From Gorsachius magnificus (lineage: Eukaryota; Chordata; Aves; Pelecaniformes; Ardeidae): a stretch of DNA of 64,000 nucleotides. This document shows positions 37,950 through 49,762 of the stretch, piece after piece (the first letter of the stretch is position 1; every line of letters starts with the position of its first letter). The notes below the pieces were generated by a model. The model saw only the letters and a list, made by a program, of their open reading frames with translations. It was not told where the DNA came from and ran no database searches. The translations under genes and the position numbers were made by a program. The DNA is taken from NCBI GenBank assembly GCA_034008185.1, contig CM067084.1:68482612-68546611 (forward strand). Direction: 5' to 3'.

Positions 37950-38265
37950 TCCCCCGCGGCTCCCTTGGGCAGCCCGCATTGCTCCGGGGAGGGGACCCGG
38001 GGGTTTGGGGGGGGGAGGGTGGGCGGGGGGGGGGCCGGGGGGGGGCGGGGCGCTCGGCCCCTGCCCACCCCGGGAGGCGGGCCCGGGGGCGGAGGAGGGC
38101 GGCGGGCGGCCCCGCTCCGCGCAGCCCCGGCCGGACCGCTCCGCGCCGCTCCCGCCGGCCCCGGCGCCGCCGCCTCGCCGCGTCCCCCCGCCGGCTGCGC
38201 CCCCGAGCCCCCCGGTGCCCCGCGCCGCCCGATTTCGTTCTGCGGATCGCTCGGGTAAGGGAGAG
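37950..38265. other. Orphan CpG island about 0.5 kb downstream of the MSX1 poly(A) signal
   Basis: CpG density rises sharply after the G-run and falls at 38265, where AT-rich sequence begins. No sense gene starts here that I can recognise. Mouse, rat and human Msx1 loci are known to make an antisense RNA through the gene, so a promoter firing on the minus strand from here is a reasonable hypothesis. The alternative is a bidirectional enhancer-type island. Confidence 0.6.
37990..38055 (+). repeat. Very G-rich run with G-quadruplex potential
   Basis: Within about 65 bp there are at least six tracts of three to ten G, including an uninterrupted ten-G run, at the upstream edge of the CpG island that follows MSX1. 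Homopolymer length may be unreliable in the assembly here. Confidence 0.65.
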
Positions 38266-38439
38266 CGTTGGTTTCCCCTTTTTATTTAATTTTTTTAAAT
38301 TATTATTATTTCCTGCTTTATCTTTGCGCTCAAGGAACGGGCGCTGAGAAATTGGAACTCTCTATTTTTCTTTCTTTATGTCTGTCTTTTTTTTTTTTTT
38401 TCCCCCGCTGCTTTCATTTCCAGCAATTTAAAACGTTAA

Positions 38440-38660
38440 GGCTGAAGCAAAGTTAGAAGGAAAATAATTGCTGTAATGAGGCTAGGCAATCTTCTGCAGG
38501 CACTGTGGCTCCAGCGAGACTGTAGCTGGGGGCGAGGCGGGACTTTTATCATCTCCTAAATATCAATGATGCTTTCAATAACTCAACGAAACAACATACC
38601 TGAACCCAGTCACTTTCGCCAGAGCTCGCTGCTCTAATCCCCCTCTTCTCATCTCTCGCT
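38440..38660. promoter_or_regulatory. Candidate downstream regulatory element
   Basis: This complex AT-rich block lies between the CpG island and the T/G-rich low-complexity tract at 38690-38780. It contains ATAATTGCTGTAATGAGG and AAATATCAATGATGC motifs. It is called by composition and homeodomain-type cores only. Confidence 0.28.
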
Positions 38661-38689
38661 CCGCTCTGTCCGCCCAAGTCCTTTCTGGG

Positions 38690-38785
38690 CTGGGGTGAGT
38701 TTTGGGTTTTTGTGGTTGGTTGGGTTTTTTTGGTTGTGGGGTTTTTTTTGGTGGTTTCTTTTTTTTTTTTTTTTTTTGTTGTTTT
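38690..38785 (+). repeat. T/G-rich low-complexity tract
   Basis: GGTTT/GGGTTTT-type runs grade into a poly-T run of about 18-20 bases. A second, shorter T/G tract lies at 39175-39222. The open frames rich in Phe/Trp that cross it are artefacts. Confidence 0.7.
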
Positions 38786-38940
38786 CCTTTTTGGTCTGGC
38801 TTTCTTTCCCGATCATTTCTTTTCTCTGTGTAAATGACAGTGCCTGTGATCCTGACCCCCGCGCCCAACGCCGCGCCGAGCCGGGAGAGCGCGGTGCCGG
38901 CTTTTTCCCACGTTGTGCCTCTGGCAGAAAAAAGGCTGGA

Positions 38941-39014
38941 GATAAACTTCGCCCTGCGCGATTAGACCGCGGGTTTGGGGAGCAGATCTAATCGCGCAGG
39001 AGGCCAGGTTTATC
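38941..39014 (+). other. Two-tier stem-loop (14-bp perfect inner stem, 7-bp outer stem)
   Basis: CCTGCGCGATTAGA (38953-38966) and TCTAATCGCGCAGG (38987-39000) are exact reverse complements with a 20-nt loop. GATAAAC (38941-38947) and GTTTATC (39008-39014) form a second, outer perfect stem separated by 5/7-nt internal loops. The 74-nt size is pre-miRNA-like, but no known miRNA was recognised. As DNA it presents paired GATTA/TAATC and ATAAAC/GTTTAT sites in mirror orientation, so it could instead be a dimeric transcription-factor platform. Confidence 0.55.
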
Positions 39015-39689
39015 CTGTAAAGAAGCCCGTAAAAAAACGAGAGAGATTTTAAACAGCGAGAACCGCCTTGAGCTAGCTCCCCGCAAGCCCCGCTCCTCTC
39101 CGCCGGCACCCTTGGGCGCTGCGGCGCGGCGCTCCGGGCAAGGCGGGACCCTTTCATCTCTCCGCTTTGTCTGTGGGGGTTTTTGGTGGTGGGTTTTTTT
39201 TGGGTTTTTTTGCTTTTTTTTTTACATTATGTCAACTCGGGATGGATATTCGAAGCGCGGGATTCCTATTGAACATGTCTTTGCTTTAAGTTTTCCCCCT
39301 GACCCTTGGGCTAAAGTCCTTGGTTGCTCAATTAAACCCAGATGAGAACAATTAATAACTAAGTAATGACAATAAGTTGGGAATCACACGGATGAACGCT
39401 CCATGTGAATAGGAAAAGCTCACACAAAAGAGCAAAAAGGATTTGTCGGCTCTTTTTAAGGGGGAATTGGCTTTTCTTTTTTCTTGCCTCTGGCTTACCA
39501 GCAAATAAAACTCACTTTTGTGTCTTTGTCGCCTTAAGGATCTCAGTGGGCAGTTGGAAGTGAGAATGGCTGTTTTCCTTTCAACTTGAGGGTGCTGGCG
39601 CCACGCAGCCCCAAGGATAGAGAGTAGCCAAAGCAAAGTTTCCTAATAACTTCCCTCTCCTCCGCCACCCCTCCCCAGCCGCTCCGGTG

Positions 39690-40190
39690 CTCCCCCCCCC
39701 GCCCCCGTCCCCTCCATGCATTTCTCCACACACGCTCCTGGAGAGCCCCGGCGAAGCGACGAGAGGGGGCGGAGGGGCCCCGGGCTGGGGGACGGGAGAA
39801 TCCTCCCCGCGGGGACGCGGTGGCGCCCGGGTGCGGCGCTTTCCAGCGCGCAGGGCAGGGAGTGGAGGGCGCAGCAGCCGGAGCGGGCAGAGGGAGCGAA
39901 CGCCCCGCAGAACCGCACACAAAATAAAGGGGAAGCCATTTTTTTCTGCCCTTATGCCCACTGAGGAGGGGAACGGCTCCGCTACCCGCCCACGAGAGCG
40001 GCCTCCCGGGCGCCTTTGCCCCGCACCGGCTGCGTGCGGGCTCGGAGCCGCCGGGGCCCCGCGGCCCGGCTCCGGCTCGGCTCCGGCTCCGGCCCGGCCG
40101 GGGCAGAGGGGCCGGCAGCCGCTGCCTCAGCGGCTACAGAGTGGGGAGAGGCTCCCCTCCAGCCTGAGCTCCGGAGGAGGCGGCTACCGG
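39690..40190. other. Second downstream orphan CpG island
   Basis: CpG-dense DNA about 2.3-2.8 kb after the MSX1 poly(A) signal includes a GGCTCC/GGCTCG hexamer-like run at 40065-40100. There is no recognisable coding sequence. A lncRNA promoter or a Polycomb-type CpG island of the MSX1 domain are both possible. Confidence 0.5.
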
Positions 40191-41141
40191 GAAAATCCGC
40201 CGAGCAAATCTTTGGTGAAACCGTGCATCTGCTGTCTGCTCGGCGTTCCTGGTGTTTTCAGGGTTTCTTCCCGAAGTCGCTGTTTGACTCGGAACACGCA
40301 TCGGTGCCCCATTGAACGCTTTATCTAACGTTTTCCTGTAGCGCTCAAGCGAATTAGGAGCTAAAAGCCTGTTTTCAAAAGCGAGGGCAGGCGAAATTCG
40401 GCGAGTGAGCTGGGCGCAGCAGCAGCCGCAGCCTCCTGCTGCTCAGGATTGTGCCTGAGAACACAACCTTCAGAAACCAGAGGCAGAGCCGGGAAGCTCC
40501 CCGGCTTCCCCATTGTAAAGGCCAGGCGGAGGGTAGGGGGCGAGCCTGCTTCTCAGTAGTACTGGTGTGCTTAAATCCAGGCTCATCGCCTGGCGTGAGT
40601 CTCCCGAGTCACATCAGACCTGCTCCCTAAAGATCTGGGAAGCAAAAGGTCAGTTAAACTGGCTGGACACCTTCAGGGAGAAATGGGATATGTAGCACTA
40701 ACCCCTGGTACTGCCCGATTTCAGGTAAACAGCTGAACTCAGGTATTATGTAGTGAAAATCCCACTCACCAACTTATTGGGGACTCGGACATAATTGCTC
40801 TCCATCTCTCCTAACACTACGTTTGATTTTATGTTAGACACAGGGGTGGCATGAAAGAGAGTGCAAGAAAAAGCGGCTGCTTAAATAGCCTCATGGCCAG
40901 GACACCCCTCAGAGCCATAGGGTTGTCCAAATTAAATCCGGCAGAGCAGTGACTGGCAAGTAAGGCTCCCAGTGCTTGGGATACGATATACTGTACCCAG
41001 TGAGCTGCGGGATGCAGCGAGGTGGTTCTCCCCCTCCCTAGTTTTCCACAAAAGCAGGCTGGTGTGGCTCAGGCACTTAGCTGCAAGGGAGTTTGTGGCA
41101 GACGCCACCTTCCTGCCTACCGCACTGCTGGGTCCCACTAT

Positions 41142-41169
41142 GTATATACATACATATATATATATATAT
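41142..41169 (+). repeat. (TA)n / TACA microsatellite
   Basis: TATATACATACATATATATA and a following TATATAT run are visible. Confidence 0.85.
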
Positions 41170-42684
41170 TAGAATTTATATACATTCTTACCCAAGGAGT
41201 GTGTGCGTTACTGAAGTTTCCTTTCATTAGCTTTTAACTCTCTCCACACCTTGTGTGAAGCACAGTGGTGTCTGTCCCTGGCCTGAGCAATCGGTTCCAC
41301 AGCAGGGAGCCTAAAAACGAGGCGCTGGGATAATGGGCATTGCCCCACACAGCTCCTGGGGCTGGCCCCAGGCCCCTCTTCAGCACGGACCCATTGTCCG
41401 CCCGGCTCTGTGGCAGGAGAAGCTGGAGGCAGAACCAGAAGCAGCAGCTCTGACTCATTTAACTACAAGTAGTAAATTGTAACATGCCGCACAAGAGAGA
41501 TTCGGTAGTGATTTGCTTACAACAGTAAATCGGTCGACATTAACTCCGCTCCATTGTACTTCTTCATCTCTGAGACCTTTTATGCCTCCAGGCTGGATCT
41601 GGTTCCCACCCTGCAGTTATTAAAGGGGGAGCAAGAGAGGGAGCTACCTGGACACAGTCTCCCTCGTGTGACCAGGAATGTGCAATAAATCCACCGTGCA
41701 AAGCTGCCCTTTTCATCTCGGGAAGCAGCCGCGGCTGAGGACCCCACCGCAGCACGGGGTGAAACTCCCGCCCGGCGGTGGGAGGTGAGTGCCTGCGACC
41801 GGCTGCACCTCTGTGCTGCTGCCTGGTGTGGTCTGGAGTCCCCTCAGCCAGCGACTGCTTCTCGTGATGCTGTGAAGGACGCTCTCCACATTTTTTGTTG
41901 CTTAGCCCCGCGGAGGAGAAACGAATCTCTTTCGCAGGGTCACGCAACAACCAAAGCTACCTCAGTTCAACAGCACAGACTCAGGCCTCGCTAGGGAGCT
42001 GTAAGACAAACTTTGGGAAGGAGTTTTGTAGGAACAATGTTCAAAATTCGAGTGATTTTGTGTCTACGGCCCACTACCATCGCAGCTGGGGCAGACAAGG
42101 GGGCAGTAGGGTCAGGGCATCAGCATTGGGCAGGACTGAGATCCAGGGACCCCAGCATACAAAGGTGCAGCCCAAACTAAATGTTCTTGCAGCCTAATCG
42201 AGCAATGCTTTTTTTGTAGGTGTTTTGTGTAGGAGACAGCAACAGGCAGATGTGCACTCGCTGTATGTTGGAGAAGGAGGTACCATACCACGACAAACAT
42301 ATTCGGGACCCTCTGAGCGGCGCTGTCGCTGCCCCGATGTGGGGGTAGCAAGAGAAGGAGCACCCAGGGGAGGCAGAACTTCGAGGTTTCACAATGACTC
42401 AGGCTCCCTTCGCGTGCCAGAGGGAAAGGAAGTGGCAGTGGGAGGGAAAGAGGTCTGGTAGCAAAGGATGACAAAATGATGTTAACTGGAAGACTGCGAG
42501 TGGTGCGGGGAAGCTCTCGGGAATGATCCTCTCTCAGAATTACTGCCAAAAGACAAGCTGGAGGAAAGGAACAACTTTCTTTTGATGCAATGTTTTGTGT
42601 GCATTGGGCATTGTTATGCAAATATCAGCTAACACAAATACAGAAGTAAGGATGGGGTGCTTTAAAAGCCAAGGGGTGATTGTC

Positions 42685-42755
42685 TTACACTGTAAATGCA
42701 TTTAGATGTAAGCCAGTGGGCCTGTCCCCATTTACATCAGCAAAGGGCTGGAAGA
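42685..42755 (+). repeat. Decayed ancient palindromic repeat copy (opposite arm)
   Basis: CATTTACATCAGCAAAGGGC followed by TGG resembles the closing arm (ATTTACACCAGCTGAGGATCTGGCC) of the family noted at 8444. Confidence 0.3.
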
Positions 42756-44019
42756 GATTTTTTTTCTGGGGCTCTGAGCCTCACATCAGCCAAGCTTGTG
42801 TGTGTTAGTCCGGGGGAGCATCTGGTCCTCACACTCTCCTCACTAAAAGCCGTAAGTGCTTTTCAAAACCTCGTAATGAGCTTTGGACTGACTGTGAAAG
42901 CCGCGTCCGCGGTGTACCACAAGAAGAGACAGTGGGATGTTGTAGATGTTGTCAGTCTGACCAAAGATTTTTCTTTCAGTGACATTGTCAATCCTCCCTT
43001 TGGATAGGAGGCTGCATAAACAATACACACTAAATTCTATTTATAAAACAAAAAACAGGCTTGCAAAATACAATGTATGTGCTGGGGGACTGGGGACTGG
43101 AATGGACACAGAGAGAAACAGGAGTCGGTGGTTTTCCAAACACTTTAACACTTTAATTGCCTTGAATTCATCGCCGCCTGGGGAGGCACCTACTTGAGGG
43201 TGCGGAGGCTGGAGGCTGCTGAACAGAGATGTTCCTGGCTGCCGGGGACCCAAACTCGAGCACCCTGCGAGACCCCCGGCAGCCGAGAGCCTGCAGCGCC
43301 AGAAGGCAGCACGGTGTCTCTGCAGCGGCGACTGTGTTGGGTAACAACTGTACCGGTGTTAGCAGTAGCGCAAACGCAAACTTTCTTCAGTGATCAGCAC
43401 AGCTGAAAAACTTCAGCCACGTCCTTTCTATAGCCAGCCTAAGTATTAACTGCGTATCCAACATCTACGTTCAGAAAGCTCTGATGAGCTTTTAACTCAG
43501 AATTTTAATTTAGACATTATTCAGAGGAGGACTGGCTGCATCTTTAGTCAAAAGACTCTTCGAAAGTAACTTCTTAAATATGAAATTAACTGCATGTCTG
43601 TCCGCTGTGGTAGCTGAACTAGGACGAACTTAGCAGCGTCTTAGGTCCGAGTTCAGTGCGAGTCTTTAGACAGCTCTCCCTTTAATTCAAGAAGCTTGGT
43701 GCATGCATGTTAATTTTCCCTCTAAATAATTGCATCTTTCAAGTACATATTCAGAACCACTCCAAGTCAAAAAACCTGGAAAGAAAATAGAAAGCTGTAC
43801 AGGGCATATAATAAAATGAGAAAGCTGAGACGGACATGTAACCCTAAACTATTCTTACTTTCTAAAACACCAGGCTGAATTTCTCCAAATGTGAATTGTT
43901 TTCCCTTCCTCAAAGATGGCTTTAATACCAGCCAAGTTTGAAGTTTCTAATGACATTTATTTCTGAGCTCTGTACGTATGAGAATTTCACTTTGGATAGT
44001 TGGAGACTGTGATCGTTTT

Positions 44020-44425
44020 CAAGCTTGCATAATGTTTAACATGACTGAGTCAATTTTCAAAACAAAGAAACACGAAAGCATTGAAAAATGCCCAGAACAA
44101 GAGTGGGCATTTCCATTCCATAAGGAATTTGTTTGGAAAAAATTATAGAGAGTTATTGGAATTGGAATCTAAGTTTATCTTGAGTTTGCTGGAAGGGAAA
44201 GTTATATTATATGAGACAATTAACCATTGGCTTCGGGTCTGGTCCAAAGCCCAATAAAGTCCGTGGCGTCTTTCCCCCGGCTAACGAACAGGCTCCGGGT
44301 CTGACTCATAAACTGCAGAGCTCCGCAGAAGATAATAGGTCTGCGCTGCTTATGTGAGAGTTAAATATAGCCCGATGTTTGTAAGCGCGTGTATGTATTA
44401 TGATTAATTTAAACCCCTGGTTAAG
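44020..44425. promoter_or_regulatory. Candidate downstream regulatory element
   Basis: The complex sequence mixes AT-rich and CpG-retaining parts (GACAATTAACCATTGG, TATGATTAATTTAAACCCC, several CpGs at 44265-44305). It is neither repeat-like nor coding. The block lies about 7 kb downstream of the gene. Confidence 0.3.
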
Positions 44426-47400
44426 GTTGGGTTACAGTTTCCATTTAATTCATACGCATGTGTTTGTGTCTGTACGCATGTACATGTAGAGACAGACATC
44501 TGTGACTGTCTAAGCAGGCACACAGCTAATGGCAGGGAGATGACTGAATCAAGTAGAGACACATGATGGCAAATATCAGCGTTTTCTACAGCAGCTATCA
44601 CTGCTGCAATGTGTGTACTCTGGCAGATACGAACATACACTTTCATATACTTTCAAAACCAGCAGCATCTGTTTACATTGAACTGCAATAAAAACCGAAG
44701 GAGGCATCAGTTAGTATTAGAATTTTATCTTTTCAATGTCCAGAAACAGTTTCTGTGCCTTTGATGTAGGCTGTCAAGCACTACTGGAAAATTGCATCTC
44801 TCTAATTACCGCCCTGGGTGCAGAGGGAAGGGCATGACTGCCTGGCAGCTTTTGTCTGTGGGGACCCTGCGGGGACTTGGGGTTTGGGTACTGATAAGCA
44901 AAGTTAGCTCGCATGCAAAAAAAAGGTAAAGCAATCCTTGCACAAAGGGGGGAAAAAAACCCCAGAAGGGGCACTATTTTGGATGATCTAGCAGAAACCA
45001 ACACAGCTCTTCTCTGCTCCCGCTATGATTAACCCTTGTCTCTGGTGGCTGCTGCCTTCAGACAGAGGTCCCTGCATCATCCCAGAGAGTTTCGCTGGAA
45101 TATAAACTCCGTGGCAGCAGCGCCACTGCTTATACAGGTACGCACATGTTCAGGCAGGTAACAAGCACCTGATGAACCCATGAAACAGTTGCATTGTGCC
45201 CGGTGAGGTGGCTTCCCATTTTGAGGCATTCAGAGGTGGTACTGGCTCATCTGCTCTTCATTACCCCCGTTCCTCATTTGTCCCCCTACATGAAAGAGGG
45301 CCCTCTTGGCTATCTGTCACAAAACATTTTACAGCACTTTTAGACCTGGATCAGTTGCCTGATGACATTTAGAGCTCCGACTGTGCTAATGGTTGCAGTG
45401 GCAAATGGAGGTGACAAGGTACGGGGGTTAGAAAGCTAGGGCGGGCTGAACTCTGTCGGTGATGGTGCCACCAAGAGAGGAGTGGCACTTGCCCTTTCAC
45501 AAAAGTCTTTGGTGATATGAATAGGATCTTTTATTTTGACGTCTAATTGCAAGCGAGAAATAAGGGGTTACTAAGACTTGTTCATGTTCTTTTCCTCCTG
45601 TGTAAACATAAAGCAAGCATTTGTAAACTTTACATATTACAAATATGAACGAAAGACATCAGCAGCATGCATCCCACGCATGCACTGGGAAGAAAGGCCT
45701 GTAAAAATAATTGCCCCTTTTGTAATATTCCCCCCGTACTGCCGTAGCATCCAGAGTAGAAGCACTTGCAGGAGATGAGCAGGATGTACGGCAGCCAGGC
45801 ACAGCCAGAGGGGAGAGCAATCTCGGAGAAATGACTCTGGAAAAAAAATGGAAAGGCAAAATAGCCAGCTAGCATGCAGTGGAACTGAAGTGAAAACCCT
45901 GTGGGCGATCGCAACACCTTCCATGTAGAGACTGCCAAAACACAGGTGGGACTCAGGGAGGTAAAAAGACAGGAACACATCCCTAAAGGTGCAGTTTACA
46001 GTGAACAGCAGCAAGAACGCTGCAGGAGACACTGGGTGCATTGTATTGTGCCCGGCAGCAGCATTTATTTCGTATGGGCAAAGTAAGTGCAAGAACATAA
46101 ATATTTGCAAACCATCTACTTTACTGGCAATTCATAAGGAGAATTTGCAGAGTGCTTAATGCTTCCCCAGCCCAGCCCAGGGGGACTGAGGTATTCAAGC
46201 ATATTTTAATAGGGAGGATAGGCCAAAAGGGGAATTATTCTATCTCTCCCAGCTGCAGGGTTTCAGCGCTGTGGGAGAGCTGTTGGCCACTTGGATTCTG
46301 CTTGTCCTGGAGCACCGGTAAACTACAGGTATCTGAATCTCAGAGCGCAATTTGGCACGCTCTCTGCCATCTAGAACCAGTCGGTACTCCTGTGTGGGAC
46401 CGTGCAGTTTCCTAGAGGCATAACAACACCTCCTAAAAGCCAGAAACTCAGAAACTAAGCAGCTACTGAGCTCACTCCCAAGGGAGCTCAACTCCAAGGG
46501 AGGGTGTGGAGGCACTCAGCCTGCACTCAGGCGCTGGGAAGGACTGAATTCGGCACAAGGTAGGTCAGTCAGCATCGCCCTCTTAAAAAAATGTGTCTGG
46601 AACAGGACACAGCAGCCTGGCTCAGAGCAAGCAGGTCTCCCCTCCATGCTCTCCTGAAGAGCTCAAAGCCAATGCACCCACCTCCCAGGCAGTCTCCTCT
46701 TCCCCAGGGAGGTCTGAAGCGTTGCCCCCATCCCCTCGCAGGAGCTGTGTCCCTCTGCAGCCCGGGGTACGCAGCCAGAGAGAATGAGCCACAGGAGGTA
46801 TTAATGTTATAGCTGGTGGTTATCTGATACAAACTGCATAGGTAATTTCAGGGTCCTGAAGGGTTTTTTAATTTAATCTTTAGAGGTGCCTACTTCTCAT
46901 TCATTGATCCCACTGGGCATCTAAGCATCTGCCTTAGGTGCTCTAAAAAACCTTGAGAGACCAAACCAAGTGCCCTGTAGAGAGCATAACACCTGCATTC
47001 CGTGCCCAAGACAGCAGCTGAGTGCACCCCCTTCTTTTTTTTGGTTGCATGTTTCCTGTAAATACTTACTGCCTCTAAGAAACCACTCAATTAGAGAGAA
47101 ACTCAGGCATGAATGGAGTTACACCACGTGCACTTCACCTTCCCATTTCATTCTACCTCTCCATTTGTTATCCATCAATTACGGGCAGGCCCTTTGCATC
47201 TTTGAACCCAGATTTGTGTTCTTGCACTTACTGGATATATAGTTGTTAGAACATTCAATAATGTGTAATTGCTTTTTACTATGTATTCATTTGCTTTTTC
47301 TTCTAGATGAGAATTTGTATATGTGTTATATTTGGCTCCGGTCCTGCAAACAGTTGTGCCCATGAATAACGTTACCCACATTAGGAGCTCCATGGATTGC

Positions 47401-47469
47401 AGCTTCTCTCTCACCCACTGAAATCTGTGAAGTGACTCCTGCAGTTAAATTAGTCATAAGCATATGCGT

Positions 47470-47880
47470 TTTCTGGATCAGGGCCTCTCCATGTAAGCTT
47501 GATCTTTATAATTCATTTAAGACACCCATACCTTTTTTTAAATAAAGGAAGTAAATCCTTGGAAAGTGGCAATAAATTTTTAGAGCTGCACTTACTAGAG
47601 CAATAAAATGCACCTTGGTTTATTAATTAATAACTGGTTTTTAACTTGCCACTCTAAAAACAAAATATCATGGACATACTACTAAACCATTTTATAAAAG
47701 AATATATTTCATATTGAATAATTTGATATAATAAAGTAACTGATAGGGTTTCTTTAAACAGCATAACAAGGTAAGAACATTTTCTTAAATGCTATGTCAG
47801 CAGAAGCTGCCATTTTTATGCTAGCCTGCTAGCCAACACATAAATACCTCAGGCTTTGATCCCGAAACCTTTGCCAGTTG
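47470..47880. promoter_or_regulatory. Candidate downstream regulatory element, TAAT-rich
   Basis: The block contains TTTATTAATTAATAACTGG, ATTGAATAATTTGATATAAT and other TAAT cores in complex non-repetitive sequence with almost no CpG. It resembles the 1880-2450 block in composition. Confidence 0.33.
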
Positions 47881-49360
47881 GGCATGGTAGTGCCTGCCCA
47901 CAGCCCCGCTGAGTGTCCTGGAACATAACAAGTGGTTGGGATCAGGGCCTTAGATCTGGAGATCCACTAGGCTTAAAAGCACTGGTTTAAAGGCATTTTC
48001 TGTTTCGGTTTCCACTGGGATCTGCTGCAGCTCCCTGTGGGCAGGATACCAGTTCAAGCACCTGTAATAACCCATGACTGATACATGGTTTGTTTTCTGG
48101 AAGGGAACAGTTTATCCTCTCACAAGAGGTCTCAGAATATTTTGTTCTAACTTTTATACATTCTCCTAATTTGGGGCGTGAAAATAAAAGCCAAAGATTT
48201 CTACACATTTCTAGCAATAAGAAGGAGCACAACTGGCAAGACCCAAGCTGTGGAGCCATTTAGCATCCCTATGGAGGCAGACAGAGCTTTTACTTTGAAC
48301 CACAGCCCACCTCCGGGAGGACGGTTCCTGGTGATCCACCCATCTTGACCTGAGCTGTCCTCTCCTGATCCTTGTGCTTGACCCATGCCCTGTCCCACTC
48401 CTCTCCACTTTCTCTCCCTCATCTTGGGCATTGCGCTTGGCTTGGTAGATGTGCTGGTTTGGTTTGGTTCTCCTTGGGGGATCTTACTGTCGCAAGTGGC
48501 CATGGGCATTGCCTCTAAGTGTGTGTCCCCATCTGCAGCCCAGCCCTGGTAGGGTTCCCAGGGGAGCCTGGCCATGGCACTTCTCCTGCACCCCCTCCCT
48601 GCTCAAGGCTCCTGGGTACTTCTCTGCCTGTCTGCTCAGCCCTACTATGTCCCTGTGCTGTGTCATGGGCAAATGCAGCCTTGACTGGGCTGGACCTCCC
48701 ATCCCTGGTTCATTCCCTGTTCCTTCTTTCCAGATCTCCCTCTTCTCACCAACCTTGCACCTCTGCTGTTTAGACATGTCCACACCTAGGCCGCATTTGC
48801 TTCTGCCAGAGGGTGCAAGGGCTGTGGTCATGCTGCGGTGGCATGGGTGCTGCAGCACCAGGCTTGGCTTTCTGTCTTCTCCACCTGCTTGCCTTCAGCT
48901 TGGGGACCGCTCAGTGTTACAGCATCCCTTGCCGTGCCAGACCAGGCCTCCCTTAGCCATTTCAGCCCTAGTAACGCCTGCTCCTGTCAGCTCCATTTCC
49001 ACTCCTGACTCCTTAAAAGTACACTTCTGTCCCCAAAACAGGTGTTCCCAGGACTAGTTTCAGCTCAAAACCAAACCTCATCTCAGCTACAAAACTGGTC
49101 CTCCTTTGCCATGGGCTTGCCTGTGACACCAGTGTCCCACGCTCTCTAACACCTGACATGGATTTCACTGGGGTCTTTTGTGAATGGAGCGGGCCTAGAA
49201 ACCCTGCAGGAAAATCAGATGAAAACAAATGTTCACAGCTCTCTAGAAATTGGTGTCAGCTCCCTGATACAGAGAGTTTTACAGCTCTATAAATCAGGCT
49301 GAAAATGTAACCAGAAGCCCTGTTAGTTTTCTGTTTCTTTTAGCACATCCGTTTCTTGTA

Positions 49361-49762
49361 AAATTCCGATTAGAGGGACTGGTCTCTGTAGAAATCATTC
49401 ACTCTGAACCCAACAGGGCTATAAATCAAAGCACTACAAATCACCACAATTTGCAGATTCTGGGTTTCATCATTTTATTGCTTTTGGAGAGGTTATGTAA
49501 ATGGTTTTGGAGAATATTGACCTCTGCATCCTCTGTTGTATCTGGGAGGATGAAGAAAATAAAAAAGTTTTCTGAAAACCAGGTATCTCATTCGTATGAC
49601 CACTACTATACTATTTCTCCAAGGGATGAGGTCGAGAGCGCTTTATCATATGAAGAATCTCACCAAAATCAGCAAGACCACTCCCATAACCTGCAGCTAG
49701 AGGAACAATTATTTTCTTACGAAAGCAGCAGAAAGAGAGGAGAATTTTACAAGGGTCTCTGA
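49361..49762 (+). CDS. Unrecognised open frame, hydrophobic segment then charged tail; possibly chance
   Basis: This 133-codon open frame lies between stops. Its part from 49451 reads LGFIILLLLERLCKWFW (a plausible membrane segment) followed by a Lys/Glu/Ser/His-rich hydrophilic tail ending RKRGEFYKGL. There is no ATG before the internal RMKKIKK methionine (about 49550). A CAG at 49452-49454 could serve as a splice acceptor, but the pyrimidine tract is poor. The same frame continues to 50056 with only two stop codons. I know of no family that matches, and a random frame of this length is expected in 64 kb. Confidence 0.1.
   Translation, partial: KFRLEGLVSVEIIHSEPNRAINQSTTNHHNLQILGFIILLLLERLCKWFWRILTSASSVVSGRMKKIKKFSENQVSHSYDHYYTISPRDEVESALSYEESHQNQQDHSHNLQLEEQLFSYESSRKRGEFYKGL

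Larger units (their letters stand above)
40191..46146. other. Downstream intergenic DNA, no gene recognised
   Basis: The stretch includes a TA/TACA microsatellite (41143-41169), one old repeat copy at 42685 and a long complex AT-rich part at 43410-44420 that may be regulatory. Frames of 60-170 codons show no family signature. Confidence 0.45.

Noticed and set aside
37635..38347. Overlapping 122-207-codon frames in the downstream CpG island
   Set aside because: Several phases are open together and encode Gly/Arg/Pro runs from G-tracts. No homology recognised.
46447..46502. GAGCTC / CTCCCAAGGGAG partial inverted and direct repeats
   Set aside because: Arms are only 6-8 bp and imperfect; within chance expectation.
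46551..46562. GAATTCGGCACAAGG-like sequence close to a known cDNA-library adapter (GAATTCGGCACGAGG)
   Set aside because: It has one mismatch and lies within continuous unmarked genomic sequence; a coincidence is more likely than vector contamination.
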